Assembly: GCA_001314685.1 (NCBI GenBank)
Contig: LJNT01000226.1
Location: 1-38,237, forward strand
Origin: Rhodobacteraceae bacterium HLUCCA09
Lineage (GTDB): Bacteria; Pseudomonadota; Alphaproteobacteria; Rhodobacterales; Rhodobacteraceae
Length of the DNA stretch: 38,237 nucleotides
Reading direction: 5' to 3'
The notes below the pieces were generated by a model. It was not told the origin of the DNA, made no database searches, and was given only the letters and a program-made list of their open reading frames with translations. The number at the start of each line of letters is the position of its first letter. The first letter of the stretch is position 1. Positions 24,704-32,954 of this stretch are shown here, piece by piece. Position numbers and translations under genes: made by a program.

Positions 24704-24725
24704 CGATTATTCGTACGAATAATCG
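24704..24725. repeat. 22-bp perfect palindrome (second of a tandem pair)
   Basis: Half-site CGATTATTCGT then its complement, 3 nt after the first palindrome. Both share the 10-bp centre TTCGTACGAA but have different arms. Together they fill the gap before the RACo-like gene, which starts 23 nt later. Confidence 0.8.
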
Positions 24726-24748
24726 TCGCATCGCTCGGGTGTAGCGCC

Positions 24749-26788
24749 TTGGCCGATCCGCTCGTCGTCTTCACGCCCTCCGGCAAGCGCGGCCGGTTCC
24801 CTGTCGGCACGCCGGTGCTGACCGCCGCGCGCCGTCTCGGGGTCGATCTCGATTCGGTCTGCGGCGGGCGCGGCATCTGCTCGCGCTGCCAGGTCGCCCC
24901 GGCTTACGGCGACTTCGCCAAGCACGGGCTGGCCTCGCGCGAGGGCGCGCTGTCGGCGTGGACCGCAGTCGAGCAACGCTACGACGACAAGCGCGGGCTG
25001 AAGCCCGGCCGCCGCCTCGGTTGCCAGGCCACGATCCAGGGCGACGTGGTGATCGACGTGCCGGCCGAAAGCCAGGTGCACCGACAGGTGGTCCGAAAGG
25101 CCGCGACCGAGCGCGCGATCGAGATGGACCCGGCCACCCGCCTCGCCTTCGTCGCGGTCGCCGAGCCCGACATGCACGAACCCGCCGGCGACCTGCAGCG
25201 CCTGCGCGCGGCCCTACACGAGACGTGGGGCATCGACCGCGCCGAGTGCCCGCTGCCCGTGCTCGCCCGCCTTCAGCCGGTTCTGCGCAAGGGCGGCTGG
25301 CAGGTGACCGTCGCCCTTCACCAGCCCGAGCCCGAGGGGCCCGCGACCATCCTCGACGTCTGGCCCGGCTTCCTCGAGGGGCCGCTGCACGGGCTGGCCA
25401 TCGATCTCGGCTCGACCACCATCGCCGCGCATCTGTGCGAGTTGGTCACCGGCCGCGTTCTCGCCTCGTCGGGCGTGATGAACCCGCAGATCCGCTTCGG
25501 CGAGGATCTGATGAGCCGCGTCTCCTACGCGATGATGAACGCCGGCGGCGCGGGCGAGATGACCGCCGCCGTGCGCGCCGCGCTCGACGATCTCGCCGCC
25601 GCCATCGCCGAGGAGGCGCAGGTCGACCCCCGCACGGTTGTCGAGGCGGTGATCGTCTGCAACCCGGTCATGCACCACCTTCTGCTCGGGATCGACCCGG
25701 TGGAGCTCGGCCAGGCGCCCTTCGCGCTGGCCACCTCCGACGCGGTGACGCTGGCGGCGGCCGAGCTCTCGCTGACCGCGATCAGCCCCGGCGCGCGCGC
25801 GCACCTCCTGCCGTGCATCGCCGGCCATGTCGGCGCAGATGCCGCGGCGGTGGCGCTGTCGGAGGCGCCCGACAGGGCCGACGCCCTCACCCTGATCGTC
25901 GACGTCGGCACCAACGCCGAGATCCTGCTGGGCGACCGCCAGGGGGTGCTCGCCTGTTCCTCGCCCACGGGGCCCGCCTTCGAGGGGGCGCAGATCAGTG
26001 CGGGGCAGCGCGCCGCGCCCGGCGCCATCGAGCGGATCGAGATCGACCCCGCCACGAAGGCGCCACGCTTCCGGGTGATTGGCTGCGAGCTGTGGTCCGA
26101 CGAGCCGGGCTTCGCCGAGGCTGTCGGGCCGGGGGGCGTGACGGGCATCTGCGGCTCGGGGATCATCGAGGCCGTGGCCGAGATGCGCATGGCGGGCATC
26201 GTCGACGCGAGCGGCCTGATCGGGTCGGCCGAGCAGGTCGGCACCCCGCGCTGCGTCGCCGAGGGGCGCACGCATGCCTACCTGATCCACGACGACAGCG
26301 CCGCGGGCGGGCCGCGCATCGCCGTCACGCAGGGCGACGTCCGTGCGATCCAGCTCGCCAAGTCGGCGCTCTATGCCGGCGCGCGCCTGCTGATGGACGC
26401 GCGCGGCGTCGACCGGGTGGAGCGGATCGTGCTCGCCGGCGCCTTCGGCGCGCATATCTCGCCCAAGCACGCCATGGTGCTCGGCATGATCCCCGACGCC
26501 AGGCTCGAGCACGTCACATCGGCCGGCAACGCCGCGGGCACGGGCGCGCGCATGGCGCTGCTCAACCGGCGGCTGCGGGCCGAGATCGAACAGACGGTGC
26601 GCCGGATCATCAAGGTCGAGACGGCGATCGAGCCCCGCTTCCAGGAGCATTTCGTGGCCGCCAACGCCCTTCCCCACGCGGTCGACCCGTTCCCCGAACT
26701 GGCCAGCATCGTGCCTCTGCCCGAGGTGTCGTTCAACACCGGCGGCGGCGAGGGCGCGGGCGGGCGACGGCGCCGCCGCAGGGGCTGA
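24749..26788 (+). CDS. RACo-like corrinoid-activating [2Fe-2S]/ASKHA protein
   Basis: Encodes 679 residues matching the DUF4445/ASKHA group whose characterised members (RACo, RamA-like activators) reduce Co(II) corrinoid to active Co(I) with ATP. The N-terminal ferredoxin domain has cluster cysteines C38, C43, C46 (CGGRGICSRC) and C91. A linker leads to the ASKHA core, starting near residue 210: LAIDLGSTTIAAHLCEL is phosphate loop 1, LIVDVGTNAEILLG the second, and VTGICGSGIIEAVAEM and IVLAGAFGAHI complete the nucleotide pocket. The C-terminus is GGRRRRRRG. TTG 24749 is the only start that includes the whole ferredoxin domain; the ribosome site is poor. Two tandem palindromes lie just upstream, suggesting separate control. 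Confidence 0.9.
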   Translation: MADPLVVFTPSGKRGRFPVGTPVLTAARRLGVDLDSVCGGRGICSRCQVAPAYGDFAKHGLASREGALSAWTAVEQRYDDKRGLKPGRRLGCQATIQGDVVIDVPAESQVHRQVVRKAATERAIEMDPATRLAFVAVAEPDMHEPAGDLQRLRAALHETWGIDRAECPLPVLARLQPVLRKGGWQVTVALHQPEPEGPATILDVWPGFLEGPLHGLAIDLGSTTIAAHLCELVTGRVLASSGVMNPQIRFGEDLMSRVSYAMMNAGGAGEMTAAVRAALDDLAAAIAEEAQVDPRTVVEAVIVCNPVMHHLLLGIDPVELGQAPFALATSDAVTLAAAELSLTAISPGARAHLLPCIAGHVGADAAAVALSEAPDRADALTLIVDVGTNAEILLGDRQGVLACSSPTGPAFEGAQISAGQRAAPGAIERIEIDPATKAPRFRVIGCELWSDEPGFAEAVGPGGVTGICGSGIIEAVAEMRMAGIVDASGLIGSAEQVGTPRCVAEGRTHAYLIHDDSAAGGPRIAVTQGDVRAIQLAKSALYAGARLLMDARGVDRVERIVLAGAFGAHISPKHAMVLGMIPDARLEHVTSAGNAAGTGARMALLNRRLRAEIEQTVRRIIKVETAIEPRFQEHFVAANALPHAVDPFPELASIVPLPEVSFNTGGGEGAGGRRRRRRG

Positions 26789-26873
26789 GGCGGCGCGCAC
26801 GGTTCCCTCGCGCGGGCAGGCCGTGTATCGGCGCCGGGCGACGCAGACCGCAGCAACGCGAGAGGCCCCGATC

Positions 26874-27683
26874 ATGCAGACCCTCACCGGGATGGCCGTC
26901 GACGTGCTGACCACCGCCGATGGCCGAGACAAGACCGCCCGCGCCCGCACCCATGCCGCCGCCTGGGCCGAAGCGCGGGCCGCGGGGCGGGAGATCCCGC
27001 TGGGTCAGGCGCGCCCGCCCGACCGCCCCGCCCGGCCGGAGCGGCCCGAGCTGCTCGACCCGCGCGACGTGCCGAAACGCCGACCGGGGACGGAGGCGGG
27101 CCGGATCGCGCTGCTGCACGCCGTCGCCCATATCGAGCTCAACGCCGTCGACCTGCACTGGGACGTGGTCGCGCGGTTCGCCGATGCCCCCGTGCCGCTG
27201 TCGTTCTTCGACGACTGGGTGCGCGCGGGCGCGGAGGAGGCCAGGCACTTCGACCTCGTGTGCGACTGCCTCGAGGAGATGGGCAGCCACTACGGCGCCC
27301 TGCCCGCCCATGCCGGGATGTGGCGCGCGGCCGAGGACACGGCGGGCGACCTGCACGGCCGCCTCGCGGTGGTGCCGATGGTGCTCGAGGCGCGCGGGCT
27401 CGACGTGACGCCGGGCATGATCGAGATCTTCCGCAAGGCGGGCGCGGATGAGGCGGTCGCCGCGCTGGAGGTGATCTACGCCGAGGAAGTCCACCACGTC
27501 GCCTACGGCTCGAAATGGTTCAACTGGCTGTGCGGGCGCGACGGCCTCGACCCGACCGAGACCTTCCACGCCCTCGTGCGCCGCTACTTCCGCGGCGGGA
27601 CGAAGCCGCCCTTCAACGAGGAAAAGCGCGCCGAGGCGGGCCTGCCACCCGATTTCTACTGGCCGCTCGCGGGCGGCGCCTGA
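26874..27683 (+). CDS. DUF455 ferritin-like protein
   Basis: Encodes 269 residues of the DUF455 ferritin-like group, relatives of the diiron enzyme MiaE. Helices carry the metal-ligand pattern: LLHAVAHIELNAVDLHWD (E..H), AEEARHFDLVCDCLEEM (E..H), VVPMVLEARGLDVTPGM and VIYAEEVHHVAYGSKWF (E..H), enough for a diiron site. The substrate is unknown; an oxidase or hydroxylase activity is plausible. ATG 26874 is preferred over the more upstream frame opening because cgagaggccccg precedes it. It follows the RACo-like gene after 85 nt on the same strand, the last of the run that began at 22077; whether it belongs functionally is open. A hairpin follows at 27748-27770. Confidence 0.87.
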   Translation: MQTLTGMAVDVLTTADGRDKTARARTHAAAWAEARAAGREIPLGQARPPDRPARPERPELLDPRDVPKRRPGTEAGRIALLHAVAHIELNAVDLHWDVVARFADAPVPLSFFDDWVRAGAEEARHFDLVCDCLEEMGSHYGALPAHAGMWRAAEDTAGDLHGRLAVVPMVLEARGLDVTPGMIEIFRKAGADEAVAALEVIYAEEVHHVAYGSKWFNWLCGRDGLDPTETFHALVRRYFRGGTKPPFNEEKRAEAGLPPDFYWPLAGGA

Positions 27684-27747
27684 CGGCAGGCCACGGCGCG
27701 CCACGGTCGGCGCGTGGCCGCATTCGCGTTGCTCCGGGGCCGCGCTT

Positions 27748-27770
27748 TCGGCGGCAAGCCGCCGATTTCC
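27748..27770 (+). terminator. Candidate terminator after the DUF455 gene
   Basis: 8-bp perfect stem (TCGGCGGC, AA loop, complement) followed by TTTCC, 64 nt after the DUF455 stop. The loop is very tight and the T-tract short, so efficiency is doubtful. Confidence 0.4.
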
Positions 27771-27906
27771 GGCGTCTGGAGGTCGGAATTGGACAGTCAA
27801 CTTGCCCAATGCGGGCGCTTTGCGTATCGAGATCGTGAACCGGGCGGCCGCGTGGGGACGGTGCCACGCCCGGATCGAGCAGCGACGCGACATACGGGGA
27901 CAGGTC

Positions 27907-29232
27907 TTGAGTGGGATCTTGGCACACCGCTTCCGCGGCATTCTCGAGGGCTATCTGCCCGAACAGAGGCTTTACCTAAGGTCGGATTCTGACCAGACCC
28001 GCTTCATCCGCCTCTCTCCCGGAACGCAGGCCGTGGCGATCTTCGGCTCCGCCGCCGTGGTTGGCTGGGCGATCATCGCCACCGCGATCCTGTTGATGGA
28101 TTCGATCTCGGCCGGCGACGCGCGCGAGCAGGCGATGCGCAACCAGGCGCTCTACGAGCAGCGGCTCAACGCGATGTCCGACGCCCGCGACGCCCGCGCG
28201 GAGGAGGCGCGCGCCGCGCAGGAGCGCTTTGCCGCCGCGCTGGAGCAGATCTCGGCCATGCAGTCGAAGCTTCTGGCCTCCGAGGACAGGCGGCGCGAGC
28301 TGGAAACGGGCATCGGGGTGATCCAGGCCACCCTGCGCCGCACGATGGACGAGCGCGACGCCGCCCGCGGCGAGCGCGACCGCCTCGTGGCGGCGCTCGA
28401 GGGCGGCGAGGGGCCGGGGCCCGAGGGCCAGACAAAGCTCGCCGAAGTGGAGGCGACGCTCGCCTTCCTCAACGCCGCGCTCGAGTCGACCGCGGCCGAG
28501 CGCGACAGGATGGCCGACGCGGCGGCCGAGGCCCTGGCGCTCGCCGATGAGCTCGAATTCGAGCGCGACCTGTCGCGGGCGCGCAACGAGAAGATCTTCG
28601 CCCAGCTCGAGGAGGCGCTGACCGTCTCGGTCGAGCCGCTGGAAAAGATGTTCTCGGCCGCAGGTCTGCCGCCCGAGCGCCTGCTCGACGCGGTGCGGCA
28701 GGGCTATTCGGGCACCGGTGGCCCGCTCACGCCGATCAGCTTCTCGACCAAGGCCGCCGAGCCCACCGAGGAGGAACTGCGCGCCAACGCCATCCTCAAG
28801 GGGCTCGACCGGATGAACCTCTACCGTCTCGCCGCCGAGAAGGCGCCGTTTTCCATGCCGGTCAGGTCGGGCTACAGGCTGACCTCGGGCTTCGGCCAGC
28901 GCTGGGGGCGGCTGCATGCGGGCACCGATTTTGCCGGGGCGCACGGCACGCCGATCTACGCCACCGCCGACGGCGTGGTGTCGCATGCGGGCTGGCTGTC
29001 GGGCTACGGGCGTCTCGTGAAGATCCAGCACGAGTTCGGCATCGAGACGCGCTACGCCCACCTGAGCCGAATCCGCGTGAGCGACGGCGAAAGGGTAGTG
29101 AAAGGCCAGCGCATCGGTGATATGGGCAACACCGGACGGTCCACCGGGACGCATCTCCACTACGAGACGCGCGTGAACGGCGAGCCGATCAACCCCATGA
29201 ACTTCATAAGGGCAGCCCGCGATGTTTTCTAA
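27907..29232 (+). CDS. M23 family peptidase (peptidoglycan endopeptidase) with membrane anchor and coiled coil
   Basis: About 441 residues. A basic N-terminus (LSGILAHRFRGILEGYLPEQRLYL) leads to one transmembrane helix (AVAIFGSAAVVGWAIIATAILLM region), then a long Ala/Glu/Arg-rich coiled coil (about 60-250). The C-terminal LytM/M23 domain has GQRWGRLHAGTDFAGAHGTP with metal ligands His and Asp (H-x3-D), YARYAHL-like TRYAHLSRI, and GTHLHYETRVNGE with the HxH pair. All zinc ligands look intact, so it is likely active on cell-wall cross-links. The start is uncertain: TTG 27907 or TTG 27919 fit relatives; an upstream frame from 27802 is less likely. The stop overlaps the bactofilin gene by 11 nt. 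Confidence 0.87.
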   Translation: MSGILAHRFRGILEGYLPEQRLYLRSDSDQTRFIRLSPGTQAVAIFGSAAVVGWAIIATAILLMDSISAGDAREQAMRNQALYEQRLNAMSDARDARAEEARAAQERFAAALEQISAMQSKLLASEDRRRELETGIGVIQATLRRTMDERDAARGERDRLVAALEGGEGPGPEGQTKLAEVEATLAFLNAALESTAAERDRMADAAAEALALADELEFERDLSRARNEKIFAQLEEALTVSVEPLEKMFSAAGLPPERLLDAVRQGYSGTGGPLTPISFSTKAAEPTEEELRANAILKGLDRMNLYRLAAEKAPFSMPVRSGYRLTSGFGQRWGRLHAGTDFAGAHGTPIYATADGVVSHAGWLSGYGRLVKIQHEFGIETRYAHLSRIRVSDGERVVKGQRIGDMGNTGRSTGTHLHYETRVNGEPINPMNFIRAARDVF

Positions 29233-29767
29233 GAGCCGAATCAACGAGCCCGGCCCCGGCACCAAGGAGGGCGACGCCCCGAAGGCCGCCGAGCCCTCCT
29301 ACGCGCCCGCGCCCGGCGCCGACTCGCGCCCCGCGGCACCGAAGTCGAAGCCGCCGGCATCCATCCTGTCCTCCGATCTCACCATCACCGGCAACCTCAA
29401 GACGACCGGCGACATCCAGGTCGAGGGCACGGTCGAGGGCGACATCCGCGCCCACCTGCTGACCGTCGGCGAAGGGGCCACGATCCGGGGCGAATGCATG
29501 GCCGACGACGTGGTGGTCAACGGGCGCATCGTGGGCCGCGTGCGGGGCCTCAAGGTGCGGCTCACCTCCACCGCCCGCGTCGAGGGCGACATCATTCACA
29601 AGACCATCGCCATCGAATCCGGTGCCCATTTCGAGGGCTCGGTGCAGCGTCAGGAAGACCCGCTGAACGCCGGCGCGCCGGGGAGCGCCTCCGGTGGCAC
29701 GGCCGGGGCCAAGCGGGCCGCGGCGCCGGCCAACAGCGCCCCCAAGGCCGAGGCGAACGAGGCCTGA
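29222..29767 (+). CDS. Bactofilin
   Basis: Encodes 181 residues. The core (about residues 48-140) is the bactofilin beta-helix: SILSSDLTITGNLKTTGDIQ, VEGTVEGDIRAHLLTVGEG and ATIRGECMADDVVVNGRIV with repeating Val/Ile spacing, then GRVRGLKVRLTSTARVEGD. The ends are disordered and Pro/Ala-rich, as usual. Bactofilins self-assemble into filaments without nucleotide and place cell-wall enzymes at sites of growth, stalk or curvature. The gene begins inside the M23 peptidase gene (11-nt overlap), a pairing conserved in many bacteria in which the bactofilin positions the peptidase. Very confident as to family; the local morphological role is not known. Confidence 0.93.
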   Translation: MFSKSRINEPGPGTKEGDAPKAAEPSYAPAPGADSRPAAPKSKPPASILSSDLTITGNLKTTGDIQVEGTVEGDIRAHLLTVGEGATIRGECMADDVVVNGRIVGRVRGLKVRLTSTARVEGDIIHKTIAIESGAHFEGSVQRQEDPLNAGAPGSASGGTAGAKRAAAPANSAPKAEANEA

Positions 29768-29786
29768 TCTGCCGCGAGCGCGGCGC

Positions 29787-29816
29787 AGCGGGCGGGCCGG
29801 GACGGGGCCGCCCGCT
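29787..29816 (+). terminator. Candidate terminator after the bactofilin gene
   Basis: 9-bp perfect stem AGCGGGCGG (29787-29795), 12-nt loop, complement (29808-29816), beginning 19 nt after the stop. It is followed by cctgttcg, so the T-tract is weak; it may work with Rho or only protect the 3' end. Confidence 0.5.
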
Positions 29817-29890
29817 CCTGTTCGTCACGCGATCTCGCGCGGGCCGACGGTGTGTCACGGCACGGCACCGGGCAGGCCTCGCGTGCCCGG

Positions 29891-30445
29891 TCAGTTGAGG
29901 GGGGGGGCCGTGCCGTCTGCCTCGGCCAGCGCCGGGCGAATGCGGCGTTCCATCACCTCGGGCGTGAGCGGGCCGGCATACCGGAGCAGCACGGTTCCGT
30001 CGGCGCCGATCACGTAGGTCTCGGGCACGCCGTAGAGGCCCCATTCGAGGCCGGTCCGGCCCGACGGGTCGGCGCCGTTGGTCTCGTAGGGCGTGCCGAG
30101 CTCGGCGAGAAAGCCGAGCGCGTTGCGCTCCTCGTCCTTGTAGTTGACGCCGTGGATCGGCACGCCCTCGTCGGCAAGCTCCATCAGCAGAGGGTGCTCC
30201 GCCCGGCAGGGGCCGCACCAGCTCGCCCAGAAGTTGACGAGCTTCGCCCCCCCCTCCTCCAGCACCGCGTCGGTCAGCAGCGGCCGGTCGCCGAGCGGCA
30301 CCAGGTCGACCGAAGGCGCGGGTTGACCGGCCCGCGCCGAGGGCAGCGCGTCGGGATCCTCGCGGTTCATCCCGAAATAGAACATTGCGGCAAGGCCGGC
30401 GAAGAGCAGCGGCGGCGCGAGAACGAGCGGCGAGAGCCTAGCCAT
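29891..30445 (-). CDS. ccmG: Cytochrome c maturation thioredoxin-like protein CcmG/DsbE
   Basis: Encodes 184 residues. A signal anchor (LVLAPPLLFAGLAAMFYFG, about 7-25) is followed by a periplasmic thioredoxin fold with the redox pair C77 and C80 in FWASWCGPC, and a GVPETYVI stretch with the expected cis-proline and acidic residues of CcmG. It reduces the apocytochrome c CXXCH disulfide so heme can be attached. ATG 30445 (MARLSPLVL) is preferred over the upstream frame. It overlaps the ccmD stop by 8 nt, so it is translated as the last gene of the ccmABCDG run on the minus strand. Confidence 0.93.
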   Translation of the reverse strand: MARLSPLVLAPPLLFAGLAAMFYFGMNREDPDALPSARAGQPAPSVDLVPLGDRPLLTDAVLEEGGAKLVNFWASWCGPCRAEHPLLMELADEGVPIHGVNYKDEERNALGFLAELGTPYETNGADPSGRTGLEWGLYGVPETYVIGADGTVLLRYAGPLTPEVMERRIRPALAEADGTAPPLN

Positions 30446-30650
30446 TGGCGGCCTCCTTGACGGTGCCGGGGGTCGCCGAGCGGGCACTCTCGCCCTGCCC
30501 CGTCTTGCGCCCGGCCTCCATCGCCTGCAGCGCGCGCCGCGTCCGCCGCGACTGCAGGATCGACAGCACCGTGATCGTCGCCAGCAGCGCGATCGACACG
30601 CCGTAGGCCGACAGCACCCAGAGCGCGTATTTTCCCAGATCGGGCATCAT
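30438..30650 (-). CDS. ccmD: Heme exporter small subunit CcmD
   Basis: Encodes 70 residues. A single transmembrane helix (YALWVLSAYGVSIALLATITV region) is followed by a basic cytoplasmic tail (LQSRRTRRALQAMEAG and onward), the usual form of CcmD. It helps release holo-CcmE from the CcmABC complex. Start ATG 30650 overlaps the ccmC stop as ATGA, and a second ATG follows directly at 30647. The C-terminal tail of about 35 residues is longer than in E. coli. Confidence 0.88.
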   Translation of the reverse strand: MMPDLGKYALWVLSAYGVSIALLATITVLSILQSRRTRRALQAMEAGRKTGQGESARSATPGTVKEAANG

Positions 30651-31381
30651 GCGGCCGACATCCTCGCCCGGGTTTCCAGCGCCTTGATCCGGCGGGCACG
30701 GATCTCGGTCCGCGTCCGCAGGAAGACGAGCGCCACGAAGAGCAGCACGAACCCCGCGATGCAGACGAGCAGCGGGTACCAGAACACGTCGTGCACGTTC
30801 TCTTCAGCGTCGAGGCTGAGCGAGGCGCCCTGGTGCAGCCCCTGGTTCCAGAACACGAGCGCGTAGCGGCTGAGGATCGCAAACACCGAGCCCACGAGGC
30901 AGAGTACCGAGGTCAGGTCGGCCGCGGTGTCGGGGTCTTCGATGGCGGCCCAGAGCGCCATGTAGCCGAGGTAGAAAAGGAACAGCACGAGGAACGAGGT
31001 CAGCCGCGGATCCCATTCCCACCAGGTGCCCCACATGGGCTGGCCCCAGAGCGCGCCGGTGGCCAGCGCGATGAGCGTGAACGTCGCGCCGACCGGGGCC
31101 GCGGCCTTGGCGGCGAGCGCGCTCACGTGGTGGCGGCGGATCAGCCAGATCAGCGATGTCACCAGCATCATCAGCCACGCGTTGATGCCCATCAGCGCCG
31201 AGGGCACGTGCAGATAGATGATCTTGACCGTCGAGCCCTGGCGGAAATCGTCGGGCGTGAAGAAGAACCCCCAGGTCAGACCCACGGCCAGGCACAGCGC
31301 CGTCAGCGCCCAGAGCCACGGCAGAGCGGCGCCGGTGACGCGCATGAACCTGGTGGGGTTGGCGTATTCCCAAAGCGACAT
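30647..31381 (-). CDS. ccmC: Heme exporter protein CcmC
   Basis: Encodes 244 residues, six transmembrane helices. The Trp-rich signature PMWGTWWEWDPRLTS lies near residue 120 and belongs to the heme-handling WWD motif. Conserved histidines are seen in IIYLHVPSALMG and AEENVHDVFWYP, the axial heme-ligand positions. CcmC delivers heme to CcmE in the periplasm. ATG 31381 (MSLWEYANPTRFM) matches the family start. Only ccmE, ccmF and ccmH are absent from the window. Confidence 0.95.
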   Translation of the reverse strand: MSLWEYANPTRFMRVTGAALPWLWALTALCLAVGLTWGFFFTPDDFRQGSTVKIIYLHVPSALMGINAWLMMLVTSLIWLIRRHHVSALAAKAAAPVGATFTLIALATGALWGQPMWGTWWEWDPRLTSFLVLFLFYLGYMALWAAIEDPDTAADLTSVLCLVGSVFAILSRYALVFWNQGLHQGASLSLDAEENVHDVFWYPLLVCIAGFVLLFVALVFLRTRTEIRARRIKALETRARMSAA

Positions 31382-31435
31382 GCGCGGAACTTATGTGCCT
31401 GCGCGGGCGGGGGCAACTGACATGGTCGTGGCCCC

Positions 31436-32092
31436 TCAGCGCAGGTTGACGCGGAGCGCGGCGGCCGCCGCGAACGGCAGGAGCGCGACGCAGGCGAGCG
31501 AGATCGCCGCGAGCGCGGCCAGCGGCGTGGCGATGGCCTGCGCCTCGGCGCCCCGGCGGGCCACCTCGGCGCCGAAGATGAGGGTGGGCACGTAGAGCGG
31601 CAGCACGATCAGCGACATCAGGAGGCCACCGCGCTTGACGCCGACAGTCAGCGCCGCGCCGAAGGTGCCGATGACCGAGAGCGCGGGCGTGCCGAGGGCG
31701 AGCGACAGCGCGAGCCAGAGAAAGCCAGGCGGCGGCAGGTTCAGCAGCACGCCGAGCACGGGCGCGGCGAGCGTCAGCGGCAGACCGGTGGTCAGCCAGT
31801 GGGCGGCGGCCTTGATCGCGGCGGCCCCTTCCAGCGGCAGGGGCGAGGTGGCGATGAGGTCGAGCGCGCCGTCCTCCCAGTCGAGCGCGAAGATACGGTC
31901 GAGCGAGAGCAGGCAGGCCAGCAGCGCGCCGAGCCACAGGATGCCCGGCGCGATGAGCGAGAGCGTCGCCGTGTTCGGCCCGACCGCGAAGGGCGTGAGC
32001 GTGACGACGATCAGGAAGAAGGCGAGCGCGAGGCCGAAGCCGCCGCCGGCCCGGATCGCGAGCCTCAGGTCGCGGGCCAGCAGCGCGATCAC
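31436..32092 (-). CDS. ccmB: Heme exporter protein CcmB
   Basis: Encodes 218 residues with GTG 32092 as start ([19 protein letters not shown] after initiation); E. coli CcmB has 220. Six hydrophobic helices are visible. The family stretch [19 protein letters not shown] is present, as is [14 protein letters not shown]. It forms the ABC exporter complex with CcmA, needed to release CcmE from CcmC. The start overlaps the ccmA stop by 4 nt (GTGA). The gap to ccmC is 54 nt. Confidence 0.92.
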   Translation of the reverse strand: MIALLARDLRLAIRAGGGFGLALAFFLIVVTLTPFAVGPNTATLSLIAPGILWLGALLACLLSLDRIFALDWEDGALDLIATSPLPLEGAAAIKAAAHWLTTGLPLTLAAPVLGVLLNLPPPGFLWLALSLALGTPALSVIGTFGAALTVGVKRGGLLMSLIVLPLYVPTLIFGAEVARRGAEAQAIATPLAALAAISLACVALLPFAAAAALRVNLR

Positions 32093-32802
32093 AGGTAGGC
32101 GCTCCCGTCGTCGTCGGCGAAGGCGTCGGCCGCATGCGCGGCGTCTCCGGGCGCCGCGGTGGCGCGGAAGGGGGTCACGTCGAGCGTGCGGGCGTGCGGC
32201 AAGCCGAGGTCGATATGGGTGGCGATCACGGCGAGGCCGCCCCGGCACAGATGCTCGGTTACGGCGGCGGCGAACCGGGCGACGGCGTCGCGGTCGAGCG
32301 ATACGGTGGGCTCGTCGAACAGCCAGACGGGGCGGCGCGTCAGCACCATCCGGGCTAGGCCGAGCCGGCGTTTCTGCCCGGCCGAGAGCGCCGCGGCGGG
32401 CCGGTCGGCGAGGGGCGCGAGATCGAAGGCGGCGAGTGCGGGGGCGATGTCGGCAAGGCCGTGGAGGCGCGCCCAGAAGCCGAGGTTTTCCTGCACCGTC
32501 AGCGTCGCCTTGTTGCCGTCGGCGTGCGAGGCGTAGGCCATCGCCTCCGCCCCCGGGGCGATCGTGCCGGCGGCGGGCGGCTGCAAGCCGGCGAGCGTGC
32601 GCAGCAGCGTCGTCTTGCCCGAGCCGTTCGGCCCCCGCAGGATCAGCGCCTCGCCCGGCACGACCTCGGCTTCGAGGCCGGCGAGCACCGGCACGCCGCC
32701 GCGCGCCACGGCGAGCCCCGCGAGGCGGAGCGGCTCGGGCGTCGTGTCGAACGACGTTGTGGCGCTGTGGAGGGGCGGGCTGGCCGCCGCGGGGCTCGAC
32801 AT
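32089..32802 (-). CDS. ccmA: Cytochrome c maturation ABC ATPase CcmA
   Basis: Encodes up to 237 residues. Walker A is GPNGSGKTT, the signature is [14 protein letters not shown], Walker [13 protein letters not shown] and the switch His is in ATHID. CcmA hydrolyses ATP to remodel the CcmABCD complex during heme transfer to CcmE. The first ~25 residues ([19 protein letters not shown] region) are not family-like; the true start may be further in, near the strand [11 protein letters not shown]. It is the first gene of the ccm run; a 16-bp x 5 tandem array lies 73-152 nt upstream of the annotated start. Confidence 0.92.
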   Translation of the reverse strand: MSSPAAASPPLHSATTSFDTTPEPLRLAGLAVARGGVPVLAGLEAEVVPGEALILRGPNGSGKTTLLRTLAGLQPPAAGTIAPGAEAMAYASHADGNKATLTVQENLGFWARLHGLADIAPALAAFDLAPLADRPAAALSAGQKRRLGLARMVLTRRPVWLFDEPTVSLDRDAVARFAAAVTEHLCRGGLAVIATHIDLGLPHARTLDVTPFRATAAPGDAAHAADAFADDDGSAYL

Positions 32803-32874
32803 GCCGCGGCCTTAGCCGATCCGTCGCGCCGCCGAAAGGCGAGCGGGCGAGCCGGGTCGCCGCAGCTTCGCCGT

Positions 32875-32954
32875 CGTGCCGCGCACCAAGCGTGCCACGC
32901 ACCCGTCGTGCCGCGCACCAGGCGTGCCGCGCACCCGGCGTGCCGCGCACCAGT
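32875..32954. repeat. 16-bp x 5 tandem repeat
   Basis: Five contiguous units beginning at 32875, 32891, 32907, 32923 and 32939. The consensus is CGTGCCGCGCACC followed by 3 variable bases (aag, cgt with one earlier change, agg, cgg, agt). All units carry CGTGCC and CGCACC; the fourth and second read CCG/CCGT at the end. A 16-bp unit shifts frame each time, so this is not a coding repeat. It lies between ctrA and ccmA, in the upstream region of the ccm operon. The remaining parts of 32803-33084 show no gene. Confidence 0.9.

Noticed and set aside
19439..27810. The 12-mer AACTTGCCCAAT occurs at 19439-19450 and 27799-27810, both upstream of genes
   Set aside because: Repeats of 12 bp are expected many times by chance in 38 kb, and the surrounding bases do not match.
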